Assembly: GCA_027859095.1 (NCBI GenBank)
Contig: JAQIBN010000121.1
Coordinates: 1-37,135 of the forward strand
DNA: 37,135 bases
Source of the DNA: Spirochaetia bacterium
Lineage (GTDB): Bacteria; Spirochaetota; Spirochaetia; B11-G9
Direction: 5' to 3'
This document shows positions 8,247 through 16,250 of the stretch, one piece after another. Position 1 is the stretch's first letter; each line of letters opens with the position of its first letter. The notes under the pieces were generated by a model. It was not told where the DNA came from. It saw only the letters and a list, made by a program, of their open reading frames with translations, and ran no database searches. The position numbers were made by a program, and so were the translations under genes.

Positions 8247-9782
8247 TTAGTTGTAGGTTTTCGGCTTTAAAGTAAATCCCTCAGGTCCGGCTAGTAAATG
8301 TGTAAGTGTCCTCTCATCATTTTCCATTCTCCAGGACAGTAACTTTTTTACATATTTCAACATGATTTCTGAATATGAGGGATCTTCAGCAAGATTATGA
8401 AGCTCATCAGGGTCATTTTCAATATCAAATAAAAGATCCGGCATTTCAGTAAAATGAACATATTTGAATTGTTTATCCCTTATTACATTTAAAGATGATC
8501 TTTCAAAATCAGTACCTGGTTCATCATACCTGAAATCAACCTCCCAATGCACTTCGGTTCTAAAGTTTTTAGGCTTTCCGCCATACAGAAATGGAAGCAG
8601 GGAACGGCCGTCACACTGAATAGGAATATCTCCTCCAAAAATATTAAGAGCAGTAGGTAATATATCAATAATCTCTGTAAAAGCACCTACTCTGGAGCCT
8701 CTCTCCACATTCCAGTCCCCCTCAGGTATGCGGATAATCAGAGGCACATGAAAGGTCTGATCAAAATAGGGAGCCTGTCCAATAATATGATGATCACCTA
8801 ATTGTGCTCCGTGATCACTTGTAAATATAATTACAGTATCTTCATATTGCCCTGTCTTTTTAAGTAGTTCTATAATCCTGCCAATATTATCATCGACTTC
8901 TGTCATAAGTCCGTAATATGTAGCCCTGAGCTGTTTTAATGATTTATCGTCCCGGGGATAAATATCAGCTGAATAGGCTCCGGTATGGAAAGACTGTTTG
9001 AGTTTATATTCAAGTAGGGGATGCTGTTTTGCTTCCTTCTCTAAGGTAGAAGAGCGCTTGAAGGCAGGTACCTTATCCGGCGAATACATTTTATTATATG
9101 GTTCCGGTGCAAGGTAGGGCCTGTGAGGTTTAAGATAACTCATATGGAGAAACCATGGTTTGCCGGCAGATTTCTTTATAAATTTTTCAGCATTATACGT
9201 TACAAATGCTGTTTCACTCAATTCTTTGGGGTAGAGCGAGGGTGCATAGGTATTCCCCTTTCCCTCTGCTCCTGGGTAGCCCTCAACTGCCTTGTAATAA
9301 AGATCTTTGGGATTATCAGGAACGGGATATCCCTTCTCTTCGAGCCACAGAGCCCAGTCCTCCGGTAATTCCTCACTTGACATTGCAAGACATTTGAACC
9401 CTGGAAGAATACCTTCGTATGTTTTTAAGTCAGGATCGTTGGGTGAGAATAAACGGGGGTCCTGTGTGGTGTCTGTATATCCGACAAGAGAAGGTGTATA
9501 GCCCAGTTTTCTAAACTCAAGAGCGATATTGGTATGCCGGGCATCAAGGGGAGTCCCATTTTCCACTGATCTGTGGTTCTGCATATACATACCGGTATAC
9601 ATTGAGGCCCTGCCCGGGCCGCTTGGAATACACTGGGTAAAGTGATTTTCAAAGAAGACACCATCAGCTGCGAGTGCATCGAGAGTTGGTGTTTTAACAA
9701 CAGGATGGTCCAGGAGGGATAAACTCTCAGCCCTCCACTGGTCTGTGGTAATGAATAATAAATTCTTTTTTTTCATAAACAT
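8247..9782 (-). CDS. Sulfatase-family hydrolase with Ser at the formylglycine position
   Basis: A cytosolic-looking (no signal peptide) alkaline-phosphatase-superfamily hydrolase of about 511 residues. The N-terminal metal motif FITTDQWR (D14) and the later TSDHGAQLGDHHIIGQ with FHVPLI are intact. The modification motif reads SGPGR (S54) where its paralogue 2.4 kb away has CGPSR. This would be a Ser-type, anaerobically matured enzyme, or a changed one, since the usual second Ser is Gly. The stretch NGTPLDARHTNIALEFRKLGY recalls the phosphonate/phosphodiester monoesterase branch, so sulfate or phosphate-type monoesters are both possible. The start is chosen at the ATG at 9782; a TTG 21 bases upstream or an ATG six bases downstream also fit. 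It sits behind the Lrp-type gene and is probably cotranscribed with it. Confidence 0.85.
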   Translation of the reverse strand: MFMKKKNLLFITTDQWRAESLSLLDHPVVKTPTLDALAADGVFFENHFTQCIPSGPGRASMYTGMYMQNHRSVENGTPLDARHTNIALEFRKLGYTPSLVGYTDTTQDPRLFSPNDPDLKTYEGILPGFKCLAMSSEELPEDWALWLEEKGYPVPDNPKDLYYKAVEGYPGAEGKGNTYAPSLYPKELSETAFVTYNAEKFIKKSAGKPWFLHMSYLKPHRPYLAPEPYNKMYSPDKVPAFKRSSTLEKEAKQHPLLEYKLKQSFHTGAYSADIYPRDDKSLKQLRATYYGLMTEVDDNIGRIIELLKKTGQYEDTVIIFTSDHGAQLGDHHIIGQAPYFDQTFHVPLIIRIPEGDWNVERGSRVGAFTEIIDILPTALNIFGGDIPIQCDGRSLLPFLYGGKPKNFRTEVHWEVDFRYDEPGTDFERSSLNVIRDKQFKYVHFTEMPDLLFDIENDPDELHNLAEDPSYSEIMLKYVKKLLSWRMENDERTLTHLLAGPEGFTLKPKTYN

Positions 9783-9821
9783 ATGATTATACCTATTTTC
9801 CAATTATTGCAAGATTTTCTT

Positions 9822-10289
9822 TCAGAGTCTACATATCTTAAAATACTTGGTATTTGAAGACAGAATGATAAATGTCTCAGTGTAGGAGATACCACCTATC
9901 TTTTCTAAATCATTCTTAAAAAGAGCATCATTCAATGATTCCAGGGAATCGACCATTACTTCAAAGAAAAGGTCAAAACGGCCGCTGGCATTCCAAACAC
10001 TGGTTATCCACGGGATTTTTTCAATTTTCTTTATCATCTCTTCGTGATTCCGTTCTTTTAAATTTACACCTACAATTGCAGGGATTCTTCTTGGCAGAGC
10101 AAATGGATTAACTCTGGCTTCCAGTTTTAAGATGTCTTGATTGATTAATCGCTCAACTCTATTTTTAATTGTTCCTTCAGAAACCTTGAGTTTCCCGGCA
10201 ATAATTTTGAATTGTCTTCTGGCATCCTCCTGCAGTTCCAGAATTATCTCTCTATCGAGATTATCTATTTCATATTTTTCAGTGTTCAT
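9822..10289 (-). CDS. Lrp/AsnC-family transcriptional regulator
   Basis: A 155-residue protein with the N-terminal winged helix-turn-helix of the family (LDREIILELQEDARRQFKIIAGKLKV.. then GTIKNRVERLINQDIL, residues about 10-52), followed by the RAM effector/oligomerisation domain (IPAIVGVNL to the end). The family forms dimers to octamers that sense small molecules, often amino acids. A GGAG lies 11 bases before the ATG. It is followed after about 39 bases by the Ser-type sulfatase on the same strand, and is divergent from the MttB-like gene, so it is a good candidate regulator of one or both. The ligand cannot be told from the sequence. Confidence 0.9.
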   Translation of the reverse strand: MNTEKYEIDNLDREIILELQEDARRQFKIIAGKLKVSEGTIKNRVERLINQDILKLEARVNPFALPRRIPAIVGVNLKERNHEEMIKKIEKIPWITSVWNASGRFDLFFEVMVDSLESLNDALFKNDLEKIGGISYTETFIILSSNTKYFKICRL

Positions 10290-10313
10290 CTGTTTGTAAA
10301 CTCCAACAATATA

Positions 10314-10342
10314 TTTATACTATTACACTGTATGTATGTCAA
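10314..10342 (-). promoter_or_regulatory. Sigma-70-type promoter of the lrp-sulfatase unit
   Basis: On the minus strand a consensus TTGACA (10342-10337) is followed after 17 bases by TATAAA (10319-10314). Start of transcription is expected near 10307, about 18 bases ahead of the regulator ATG. This is among the best-matching promoters in the window. Confidence 0.7.
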
Positions 10343-10440
10343 TGTGTCCAATTTTTTAATTATTATAAATTCAAAAATAAATATGTTAAAAACAAAAATA
10401 CAGATAAATAATGTGGTTACTAAAATATAATAGGAATATA

Positions 10441-10469
10441 TTGACTTTAATAGAAAAAAGGTACATAAT
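10441..10469 (+). promoter_or_regulatory. Sigma-70-type promoter of the MttB-like gene
   Basis: TTGACT at 10441-10446, a 17-base spacer and CATAAT at 10464-10469 each match consensus at five of six positions. Transcription would start near 10476, leaving a leader of about 68 bases before the ATG at 10544, which has AGGAGAG just upstream. Confidence 0.65.
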
Positions 10470-10495
10470 CAGAAACAAGGGGCGTCATTGTTCTG
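10470..10495. promoter_or_regulatory. Dyad at the predicted MttB-like transcription start
   Basis: CAGAAACAA at 10470-10478 and TTGTTCTG at 10488-10495 form an eight-pair inverted repeat with one extra A in the left arm and a nine-base centre. It overlaps the predicted start point directly after the -10 box, a position expected of an operator. The divergent Lrp-type regulator is a candidate ligand; an RNA hairpin in the leader is the alternative. Confidence 0.35.
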
Positions 10496-10543
10496 AGCAA
10501 AATGTCCTTTACATCCTTCAACCGTAAATTCAGGAGAGAGTAA

Positions 10544-11989
10544 ATGTCAATAATGCAGAGAAAACCAATAAACAATCAAATTCTATCAGATGAGCAGATA
10601 AAGCAGGTCAATGAATATGCACTCAGGATGATGGAAGAGATTGGATGCAGAGTACAGAGTGAAGAGGCATTGGATATTTTGAGTCGTGCCGGATGTGATG
10701 TTACAAACCCTGATAAAATAAAGATACCGAGGAAATTAGTTCTGGAAGCTCTGGAAGCGGCTCCAAGTCAAATAGAGGTCTTTAGCCTTGATGGTGAGCT
10801 GGCCATGGAATTAAAAGAAGGTTCCAGTAACTACGGTACAGGATCGGATTGTCCTACTACCATTGACCTTGATACTGGAGAAAGGCGGGACTCTTCAAAA
10901 GATGATGTGGCCAGGTTGGCCCGGTTCAGTGATGCCCTTCCTAATATTGATTTTGTGATGTCCTTTGGTATTGCCTCTGATGGTCCAAAGGGCGGCAATT
11001 TTGTCCATCAGTACGATGGGATGTTAAAAAACACAAAAAAACCAATCATTGTCACTGGTCATGGAAGAAACGATATGAATACCATGATTGAAATGGCTGC
11101 AGCAGCTGTAGGAGGAGTGAATAAGCTGAAAAGCAAGCCTCCTCTTATTCTATATACCGAACCTTTGTCACCCCTGTTTCATACGGAGATGGGTGTGGAT
11201 AAGGGCCTGGTCTGTTGCGATTATGATGTACCTTTTATCTATATCGGCAGCCCAATGCTGGGTGCCTCCGCTCCTGTTACTCTTGAGGGAATACTTGTCC
11301 AGACAGTAGCCGAATCTCTGGCTGGTCTGGTTATCTTTCAGAAAAAGAAAGAAGGCGCAAAGTTTATTTTTGGCGGTGATGCTACAGTAATGGATATGCG
11401 TACCAATATTTTCCGGTATGGAGCTCCTGAATTGAATGTTATTAACCAGGGCTTAGCAGATATGGCTCATTATTATAAACTTCCTTTTTTCTGTATCGCA
11501 GGAGCGTCGGATTCAAAAGTACTGGATGCTCAGGCAGGGTTTGAATCTGCAATGTCCATCTATATGGCAACAAAGAATGGGTGCAATATTATACATGACT
11601 GTGGTTATCTTGAGTATGGTTCCACATCTTCTTTTGAATCGATACTTTTTGCAGATGAAATTATCAGTTCTGTGGAGTATCTGCTTCGTCCTCTGGATTT
11701 TAACGACAGGACAGTTGCTTTTGATGTTGTGCAGAGGGTAATGGATGGAAGTAACTTCCTTATGGAAGATCATACAGTGGAGCATTTTAGAAAATCCTTA
11801 TGGTTCCCACGTTTTATAAGCAATGAACGTTATACTACATGGGAAGATGAAGGAAAGAAGGATCTTGCTGTGAAACTGAATGAAGAGGCTAAAAAGATTT
11901 TTAAAAATCACCAGCCTGTAGGTTTACCGGAAAATATAATATCGGAGATTGACAGGATAGTAGCCGGTCATCATCCTGATGTTGAATAG
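10544..11989 (+). CDS. MttB-superfamily methyltransferase, non-pyrrolysine
   Basis: A 481-residue member of the trimethylamine methyltransferase superfamily. Relatives without pyrrolysine (for example glycine betaine, proline betaine and carnitine demethylases) move a methyl group from a quaternary amine to a corrinoid protein in the cytosol. The N-terminal part (MMEEIGCRVQSEEALDIL, then TIDLDTGERRDSS near residue 105) and the TIM-barrel strands (IIVTGHGR, LILYTEPLSPL, FIFGGDATVMDMR, IIHDCGYLEYG) are typical. The gene has no in-frame amber codon and ends with TAG. No corrinoid protein, activase or second methyltransferase is adjacent, which is unusual for this family. It is divergent from the Lrp-type gene and has a strong AGGAG site. 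The substrate is unknown. Confidence 0.88.
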   Translation: MSIMQRKPINNQILSDEQIKQVNEYALRMMEEIGCRVQSEEALDILSRAGCDVTNPDKIKIPRKLVLEALEAAPSQIEVFSLDGELAMELKEGSSNYGTGSDCPTTIDLDTGERRDSSKDDVARLARFSDALPNIDFVMSFGIASDGPKGGNFVHQYDGMLKNTKKPIIVTGHGRNDMNTMIEMAAAAVGGVNKLKSKPPLILYTEPLSPLFHTEMGVDKGLVCCDYDVPFIYIGSPMLGASAPVTLEGILVQTVAESLAGLVIFQKKKEGAKFIFGGDATVMDMRTNIFRYGAPELNVINQGLADMAHYYKLPFFCIAGASDSKVLDAQAGFESAMSIYMATKNGCNIIHDCGYLEYGSTSSFESILFADEIISSVEYLLRPLDFNDRTVAFDVVQRVMDGSNFLMEDHTVEHFRKSLWFPRFISNERYTTWEDEGKKDLAVKLNEEAKKIFKNHQPVGLPENIISEIDRIVAGHHPDVE

Positions 11990-12010
11990 GTAATATACCA
12001 ATAATCTCCG

Positions 12011-12073
12011 TTGGTTAAAGATTGCATGAGCTTATATTCAAGTAAGGACTGTGGTGATGAATAATAAATTCTT
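12011..12073 (-). pseudogene. Remnant of a third sulfatase copy, internally deleted
   Basis: Bases 12011-12049 match 12910-12948 inside the Cys-type sulfatase gene with only a few differences. The adjoining 12049-12073 match 9743-9767 at the start of the Ser-type sulfatase in 24 of 25 positions. In the intact genes these two segments lie several hundred bases apart, so this is a fused leftover of a sulfatase copy whose middle was lost. It points to repeated duplication of the sulfatase gene at this locus. Confidence 0.65.
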
Positions 12074-12122
12074 CAGCAGGAACGGCAAACAGTACTACTT
12101 GTCCGGAAAGCTTATTCATCAT
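12066..12122 (-). pseudogene. Possible fragment of an M20-type amidohydrolase
   Basis: Read leftward, this stretch encodes MMNKLSGQVVLFAVPAEEF, which resembles the strand-and-motif region LSG.VV.FAVPAEE of M20 peptidase/aminoacylase-like amidohydrolases. It runs directly into the sulfatase remnant at 12011-12073 at a shared AAGAATTT word. No continuous frame extends it on either side. It is too short to be certain. The rest of the gap to 12173 shows nothing else. Confidence 0.3.
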
Positions 12123-12173
12123 CTGTTTTCCCGTTCTCCAGTCTGAACGTAGCCATGAACTATTTAACAACTT

Positions 12174-13712
12174 TTATCTATAGGTTTTGGGCTTCACAGT
12201 AATCCCTTCGGTTCCAGCCAGCATATATGCGAGGGTTCTCTCATCGTTTTCCATTCTCCAGGAAAGTAATTTTTTTGCATATTTCAATATGATTTTTGTA
12301 TATGAGGGATCATCTGCAAGATCATGAAGCTCCTCTGGATCATTTTTAATATCAAATAATATATCCGGCATTTCCGCAAAGTGTACATACTTGTAATCAT
12401 TATCCCTTATTACATTTAAGGACGATCTTTCAAAATCTGTGCCTAGTTCATCATACCTGAAATCAACCTCCCAATGCGCTTCGGTTCTAAAGTTCTCAGG
12501 TTCACTGCCATGTAGAAATGGTACCAGTGAACGACCGTCACACTGTATAGGAATATCTCCACCAAAAATATTAAGAGCAGTAGGTAAAATATCAATACTC
12601 TCGGTAAAAGAATCCACTTTGGCTCCTCGTTGCACTTCTTTCCCTTCCCCGGGTATGCTTATAATCAGGGGCACGTGAAAAGTCTGATCAAAATAGGGGG
12701 CCTGCCCAATAATGTGGTGATCACCTATTTGGGCTCCGTGGTCACTCGTAAAAATAATTACTGTGTTTTCATATTGGCCTGTTTTTTTAAGGAACTCTAC
12801 AGTCTGACCAATATTATCATCGACCTCTGTCATAAGCCCGTAATATGTAGCTCTAAGCTGCTTTAAGGATTTATCATCCCTGGGATAAATTTCTGTTGAA
12901 TAAAAGCCTTTGGTTAAAGTCTGTTTGAGCTTATATTCCAGTAAGGGATGTTGTTTCCCCTCTTCCTCCACGGTCGGGGCTCGCTTAAAAGCAGGGACAT
13001 TCTCGGGTGAATACATTTTATTATATGGTTCCGGTGCAAGATAGGGTCTGTGGGGTTTGAGATAGCTAATGTGAAGAAACCATGGTTTCCCTGTGGATTT
13101 TTTTATAAATTTTTCAGCATTATATGTTACAAAAGCAGTTTCACTTAGTTCTTTTGGGTAGGGAGATGGAGAATAGGTTTTTCCCTGTTCCTCAGCGCCA
13201 GGGTACCCCTCAACTGCTTTGTAGTAGAGATCCCTTGGATTATCGGGAACGGGATAACCCTTTTCTTCGAGCCAGAGGGCCCAGTCTTCCGGAATTTCCT
13301 CACTTGACATCGCAAGACATTTGAAGCCTGGAAGAATACTTTCGTATGTTCTTAGATCCGGATCATTGGGAGAGAATAAACGTGGATCCTGGGTGGTATC
13401 TGTGTATCCAACAAGAGAAGGAGCATAGCCCAGTTTTCGAAACTCAAGAGCAATATTGGTATGCCGGGCATCAAGTGGAGTTCCATTTTCGATTGATCTG
13501 TGGTTCTGCATATACATGCCTGTATAAATTGATGCTCTGCTTGGTCCACATGGGATACACTGAGCAAAATGATTCTTAAACGTAACTCCATCAGCTGCGA
13601 GTGCATCAAGATTTGGAGTCTTAACAACTGGATGATCCAGGAGGGATAAACCCTCGGCTCTCCACTGGTCTGTAGTTATAAATAATAAATTCTTTCTTTC
13701 CATATTTTTCAT
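12174..13712 (-). CDS. Sulfatase-family hydrolase, Cys-type
   Basis: About 512 residues, a close paralogue of the gene at 8247-9782 (by eye roughly four of five residues identical along the full length). The canonical modification motif CGPSR is present with C55, the residue converted to formylglycine by the anaerobic maturase encoded at 25990-27117 or a similar enzyme. Metal motifs FITTDQWR (D15) and TSDHGAQIGDHHIIGQ are intact, and no signal peptide is visible, so it acts in the cytosol on an imported ester. The start is set by AAAGG five to six bases before the ATG at 13712. It has its own promoter and is divergent from the AraC-type regulator gene. The NGTPLDARHT stretch again recalls the phosphonate/phosphodiester monoesterase branch, so sulfate specificity is not proven. 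Confidence 0.9.
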   Translation of the reverse strand: MKNMERKNLLFITTDQWRAEGLSLLDHPVVKTPNLDALAADGVTFKNHFAQCIPCGPSRASIYTGMYMQNHRSIENGTPLDARHTNIALEFRKLGYAPSLVGYTDTTQDPRLFSPNDPDLRTYESILPGFKCLAMSSEEIPEDWALWLEEKGYPVPDNPRDLYYKAVEGYPGAEEQGKTYSPSPYPKELSETAFVTYNAEKFIKKSTGKPWFLHISYLKPHRPYLAPEPYNKMYSPENVPAFKRAPTVEEEGKQHPLLEYKLKQTLTKGFYSTEIYPRDDKSLKQLRATYYGLMTEVDDNIGQTVEFLKKTGQYENTVIIFTSDHGAQIGDHHIIGQAPYFDQTFHVPLIISIPGEGKEVQRGAKVDSFTESIDILPTALNIFGGDIPIQCDGRSLVPFLHGSEPENFRTEAHWEVDFRYDELGTDFERSSLNVIRDNDYKYVHFAEMPDILFDIKNDPEELHDLADDPSYTKIILKYAKKLLSWRMENDERTLAYMLAGTEGITVKPKTYR

Positions 13713-13759
13713 CAATGCCTTTTTTCAAGATAGTGTCAGATTCCTTTGGTAAATCTCTT

Positions 13760-13787
13760 GTTATATCATGCTTTAGAGATATGTCAA
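13760..13787 (-). promoter_or_regulatory. Promoter of the Cys-type sulfatase
   Basis: On the minus strand TTGACA (13787-13782) is followed after 16 bases by TATAAC (13765-13760). The expected start is near 13753, giving a leader of about 40 bases. It lies in the 161-base gap shared with the divergent AraC-type regulator. Confidence 0.6.
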
Positions 13788-13873
13788 GTTATATTCTTTT
13801 TTCTGACGAGCTTCTCTAGTGGATATAAGTTTCTACTACCATTTTAATCAATATTTATGATATAGTTTTAACA

Positions 13874-16114
13874 ATGAAGATTCTTACAAAAAATAAAACA
13901 TTTTATATATGGTTATTATCCTATCTTGCTGTTTTTCTTATACCTCTTGTTTTTAGTTTATTTAATTATATTTATTCAATCGAAATAATAAGCTATGAAA
14001 GCCTTTTTCACAAAAAAACTACCCAGAATCAGATGAAAGATCTTGTAGATCTTAAGCTAGCTGAAATTGATAGGATAACTGATCAGCTTATATGGGACAG
14101 GCAAATAAGACTTTATCTTAAAATGGATGAGGCAAGACCTGAATTCAGGGATTCGATTGAAATTAAGATAAAGGAATTAAGGTTTTTAAATAAATATATA
14201 GATCAGATTTATATTATAAACGAAAATAAAGAGATATCTTCCGGAGAAAGGATAATCCCTGAGAATTATCAGTCAAGAGACATTGACTGGGATAAGATTT
14301 CAAAAAACAAAGATCATCCCTTTTTATATGATGATGTTGACAGGAAGAGTGAGGGTAGGGAACTTTATCTAAAAACAAGATTTTTTATGATAGATGAGAG
14401 AGAATCCGGCATATATCTTGTTGTCTTTTTAAATCCATCACTGCTGAATGAAAGCATTTCCCAGATTGAATGGATAGAAAACGGGGCCGGCTTTGTCCTT
14501 GACAGTGAAGGTACAGTTCTTTCCTCAGTTGTTAATATAGATCTTGATGATTCTTTCAGAGAAGAGGTAGCAGGCTTTCTTGATGAGCACAGAGACATTG
14601 ATGAATATCTTGAGGTTGAAAAGGATAAGCATATTATATCTCTGGTAAAGTCAGATTATTTTGACTGGTATTACACAATTATTCTTCCTGAAGCAGTTTA
14701 TTACGGTAAAATAAAACAGTTTCAATCTATAGTATTGATACTCCTTTTAGTATGTCTTTCAGCCGGGATTTTTCTTTCTCTGTTGTTTACACGAAAAAAC
14801 TATCTGCCGGTACTTGGGCTTGTTAACCTTTTCAGTGAAAGTAATTTTAAAAAGATCTATCAGGATTATTTAAACGAGTTCGAAATTCTTGAAACAGAAA
14901 TAAAATCTGTTATTAGTGAAAATGTCAGCGTTAATGAAACTTTCCGTAAAAATACCATAGGCCTTAAGAAACTTTTTTTAAGAAGACTGATAATGGGTGA
15001 GGAGATAGAAGGATCTGCTGCATTGGATATAGGGAATTCTCTGGGTGTTGATTTTATCTATGATAATTTTGCAGTAATGGTAGTTGACTCTATTGAAAAG
15101 GACAGTGCTGCGTTCCTGAAATTAAAGAAAGAACTTGATCAGAAATCAGAGATTCTGGAAAAGGATTTCAACAGTTTTCTCTTTGTCTACTCAGGGAAAA
15201 ACATAATAATATTAAATTTTGAAGATCCATTTGATCATGCAGCCCTTAATAGTAAACTGGAAGCAATTGCTGGCTTTCTCAGGGAGGGCAGTCGGGAGCA
15301 GTTTATAATTACTGCCGGAAAAATATATGATTCTATATCCGGAATTTCTATGTCCTACGGTGAGGCCCTTCAGGTTCTGGACTACCGAACCTTATTGGGT
15401 GAAAAAAAGATACTTCTTTTTAGTGAACTCAGGAAGCTTAGAAAGAGTCGCAAGTTCCAATATCTCTCCTATCTTGAAAATGAGTATAAAATTTACAATC
15501 TTCTTACTGCAGGAAAGTATGATGAAGCAAAAATCCTTTTTATAGCTAGTCTTGATATCATAGAGGAGAGTTATGTTGATATGGAAATTCTTAAAATCAG
15601 ACTTTCAGGATTTAAGAATATACTTATTGAATCACTCAACACTATACTTCGAAATGACAGTGAGAATCTGAAATTTTTGGTTAAGAAGGTTCTTGCAGGT
15701 AAAAGCTTCTTGCAATTTAGAAATGATGCTGATTTTGTTCTTGCTAAACTTGGAAGGCTTTCCCCAGAAAAAGGCATTTCAGATATTGTCAAAAGTTCAA
15801 TAAAATACATTGAGAAGAATTATGCTGATAAGAATATTTCTGTTACAGAAATAGCAGAGAAACTTGGTATAACACCTCAGTATCTCTCAAAAATATTTAA
15901 AGAAGTTCAAAGTTATGGGCCTCTTCAGTTTATAAATACCTGCAGGATAGAAGAAGCAAAAAAAATTCTAATCAACGAACCTGAAATGAGTATAAAAGAT
16001 ACAACACAGATTGTTGGGTATTACAATGAGGTAACTTTTATCAGAAATTTTAAGAATTCCACAGGTTTGAGTCCCGGGAAATTTCGGATAGCAATGATGA
16101 AAGTAGACAAATAA
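13874..16114 (+). CDS. Membrane-anchored AraC-family transcriptional regulator
   Basis: A 746-residue one-component sensor. A hydrophobic segment at about residues 11-32 and a second at about 283-305 (IVLILLLVCLSAGIFLSLLF) bracket an extracytoplasmic sensor region. A cytoplasmic linker follows, then the C-terminal double helix-turn-helix of the AraC family (SVTEIAEKLGITPQYLSKIF near residue 655 and IVGYYNEVTFIRNFKNSTGL near residue 715). This architecture senses extracellular solutes, usually for a nearby importer; here the solute-binding protein gene follows by 136 bases. No Shine-Dalgarno sequence precedes the ATG, while a TATAGT box ends only seven bases upstream, so a leaderless message is possible. 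It probably controls the transporter operon and perhaps the divergent sulfatase. The ligand is unknown. Confidence 0.9.
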   Translation: MKILTKNKTFYIWLLSYLAVFLIPLVFSLFNYIYSIEIISYESLFHKKTTQNQMKDLVDLKLAEIDRITDQLIWDRQIRLYLKMDEARPEFRDSIEIKIKELRFLNKYIDQIYIINENKEISSGERIIPENYQSRDIDWDKISKNKDHPFLYDDVDRKSEGRELYLKTRFFMIDERESGIYLVVFLNPSLLNESISQIEWIENGAGFVLDSEGTVLSSVVNIDLDDSFREEVAGFLDEHRDIDEYLEVEKDKHIISLVKSDYFDWYYTIILPEAVYYGKIKQFQSIVLILLLVCLSAGIFLSLLFTRKNYLPVLGLVNLFSESNFKKIYQDYLNEFEILETEIKSVISENVSVNETFRKNTIGLKKLFLRRLIMGEEIEGSAALDIGNSLGVDFIYDNFAVMVVDSIEKDSAAFLKLKKELDQKSEILEKDFNSFLFVYSGKNIIILNFEDPFDHAALNSKLEAIAGFLREGSREQFIITAGKIYDSISGISMSYGEALQVLDYRTLLGEKKILLFSELRKLRKSRKFQYLSYLENEYKIYNLLTAGKYDEAKILFIASLDIIEESYVDMEILKIRLSGFKNILIESLNTILRNDSENLKFLVKKVLAGKSFLQFRNDADFVLAKLGRLSPEKGISDIVKSSIKYIEKNYADKNISVTEIAEKLGITPQYLSKIFKEVQSYGPLQFINTCRIEEAKKILINEPEMSIKDTTQIVGYYNEVTFIRNFKNSTGLSPGKFRIAMMKVDK

Positions 16115-16218
16115 TCATTATTATTAAAAATTGTATGCATTTTCAGCCTCATTTTACCTTTAAATCTTATTTTTTAACATAGTATTAATAATTAAACACG
16201 CATGAAACAATATAAACA

Positions 16219-16244
16219 TGGTATAATGATATTAATACAAGGAG
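16219..16244 (+). promoter_or_regulatory. Extended -10 promoter and ribosome site of the solute-binding protein gene
   Basis: TG-G-TATAAT at 16219-16227 is a perfect extended -10 element without a good -35 at the right distance, as expected of an activator-dependent promoter. AAGGAG at 16239-16244 precedes the ATG by six bases. The upstream AraC-type protein is the natural activator candidate. Confidence 0.6.
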
Positions 16245-16250
16245 TATTAT

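Noticed and set aside
9123-9501. Several overlapping plus-strand frames inside the Ser-type sulfatase gene, mirrored at 13124-13579 in the Cys-type gene
   Set aside because: They occur in both paralogues only because the sense proteins are alike; codon pattern and composition favour the sulfatase strand.
10544-11989. Possible pyrrolysine-containing trimethylamine methyltransferase
   Set aside because: The reading frame has no internal amber codon; TAG appears only as the terminal stop, so this is the non-pyrrolysine type.
16110-16122. AATAAT-C-ATTATT palindrome after the AraC-type gene as a terminator
   Set aside because: The stem is only A-T pairs and no T-run follows; it would be too weak to stop transcription.
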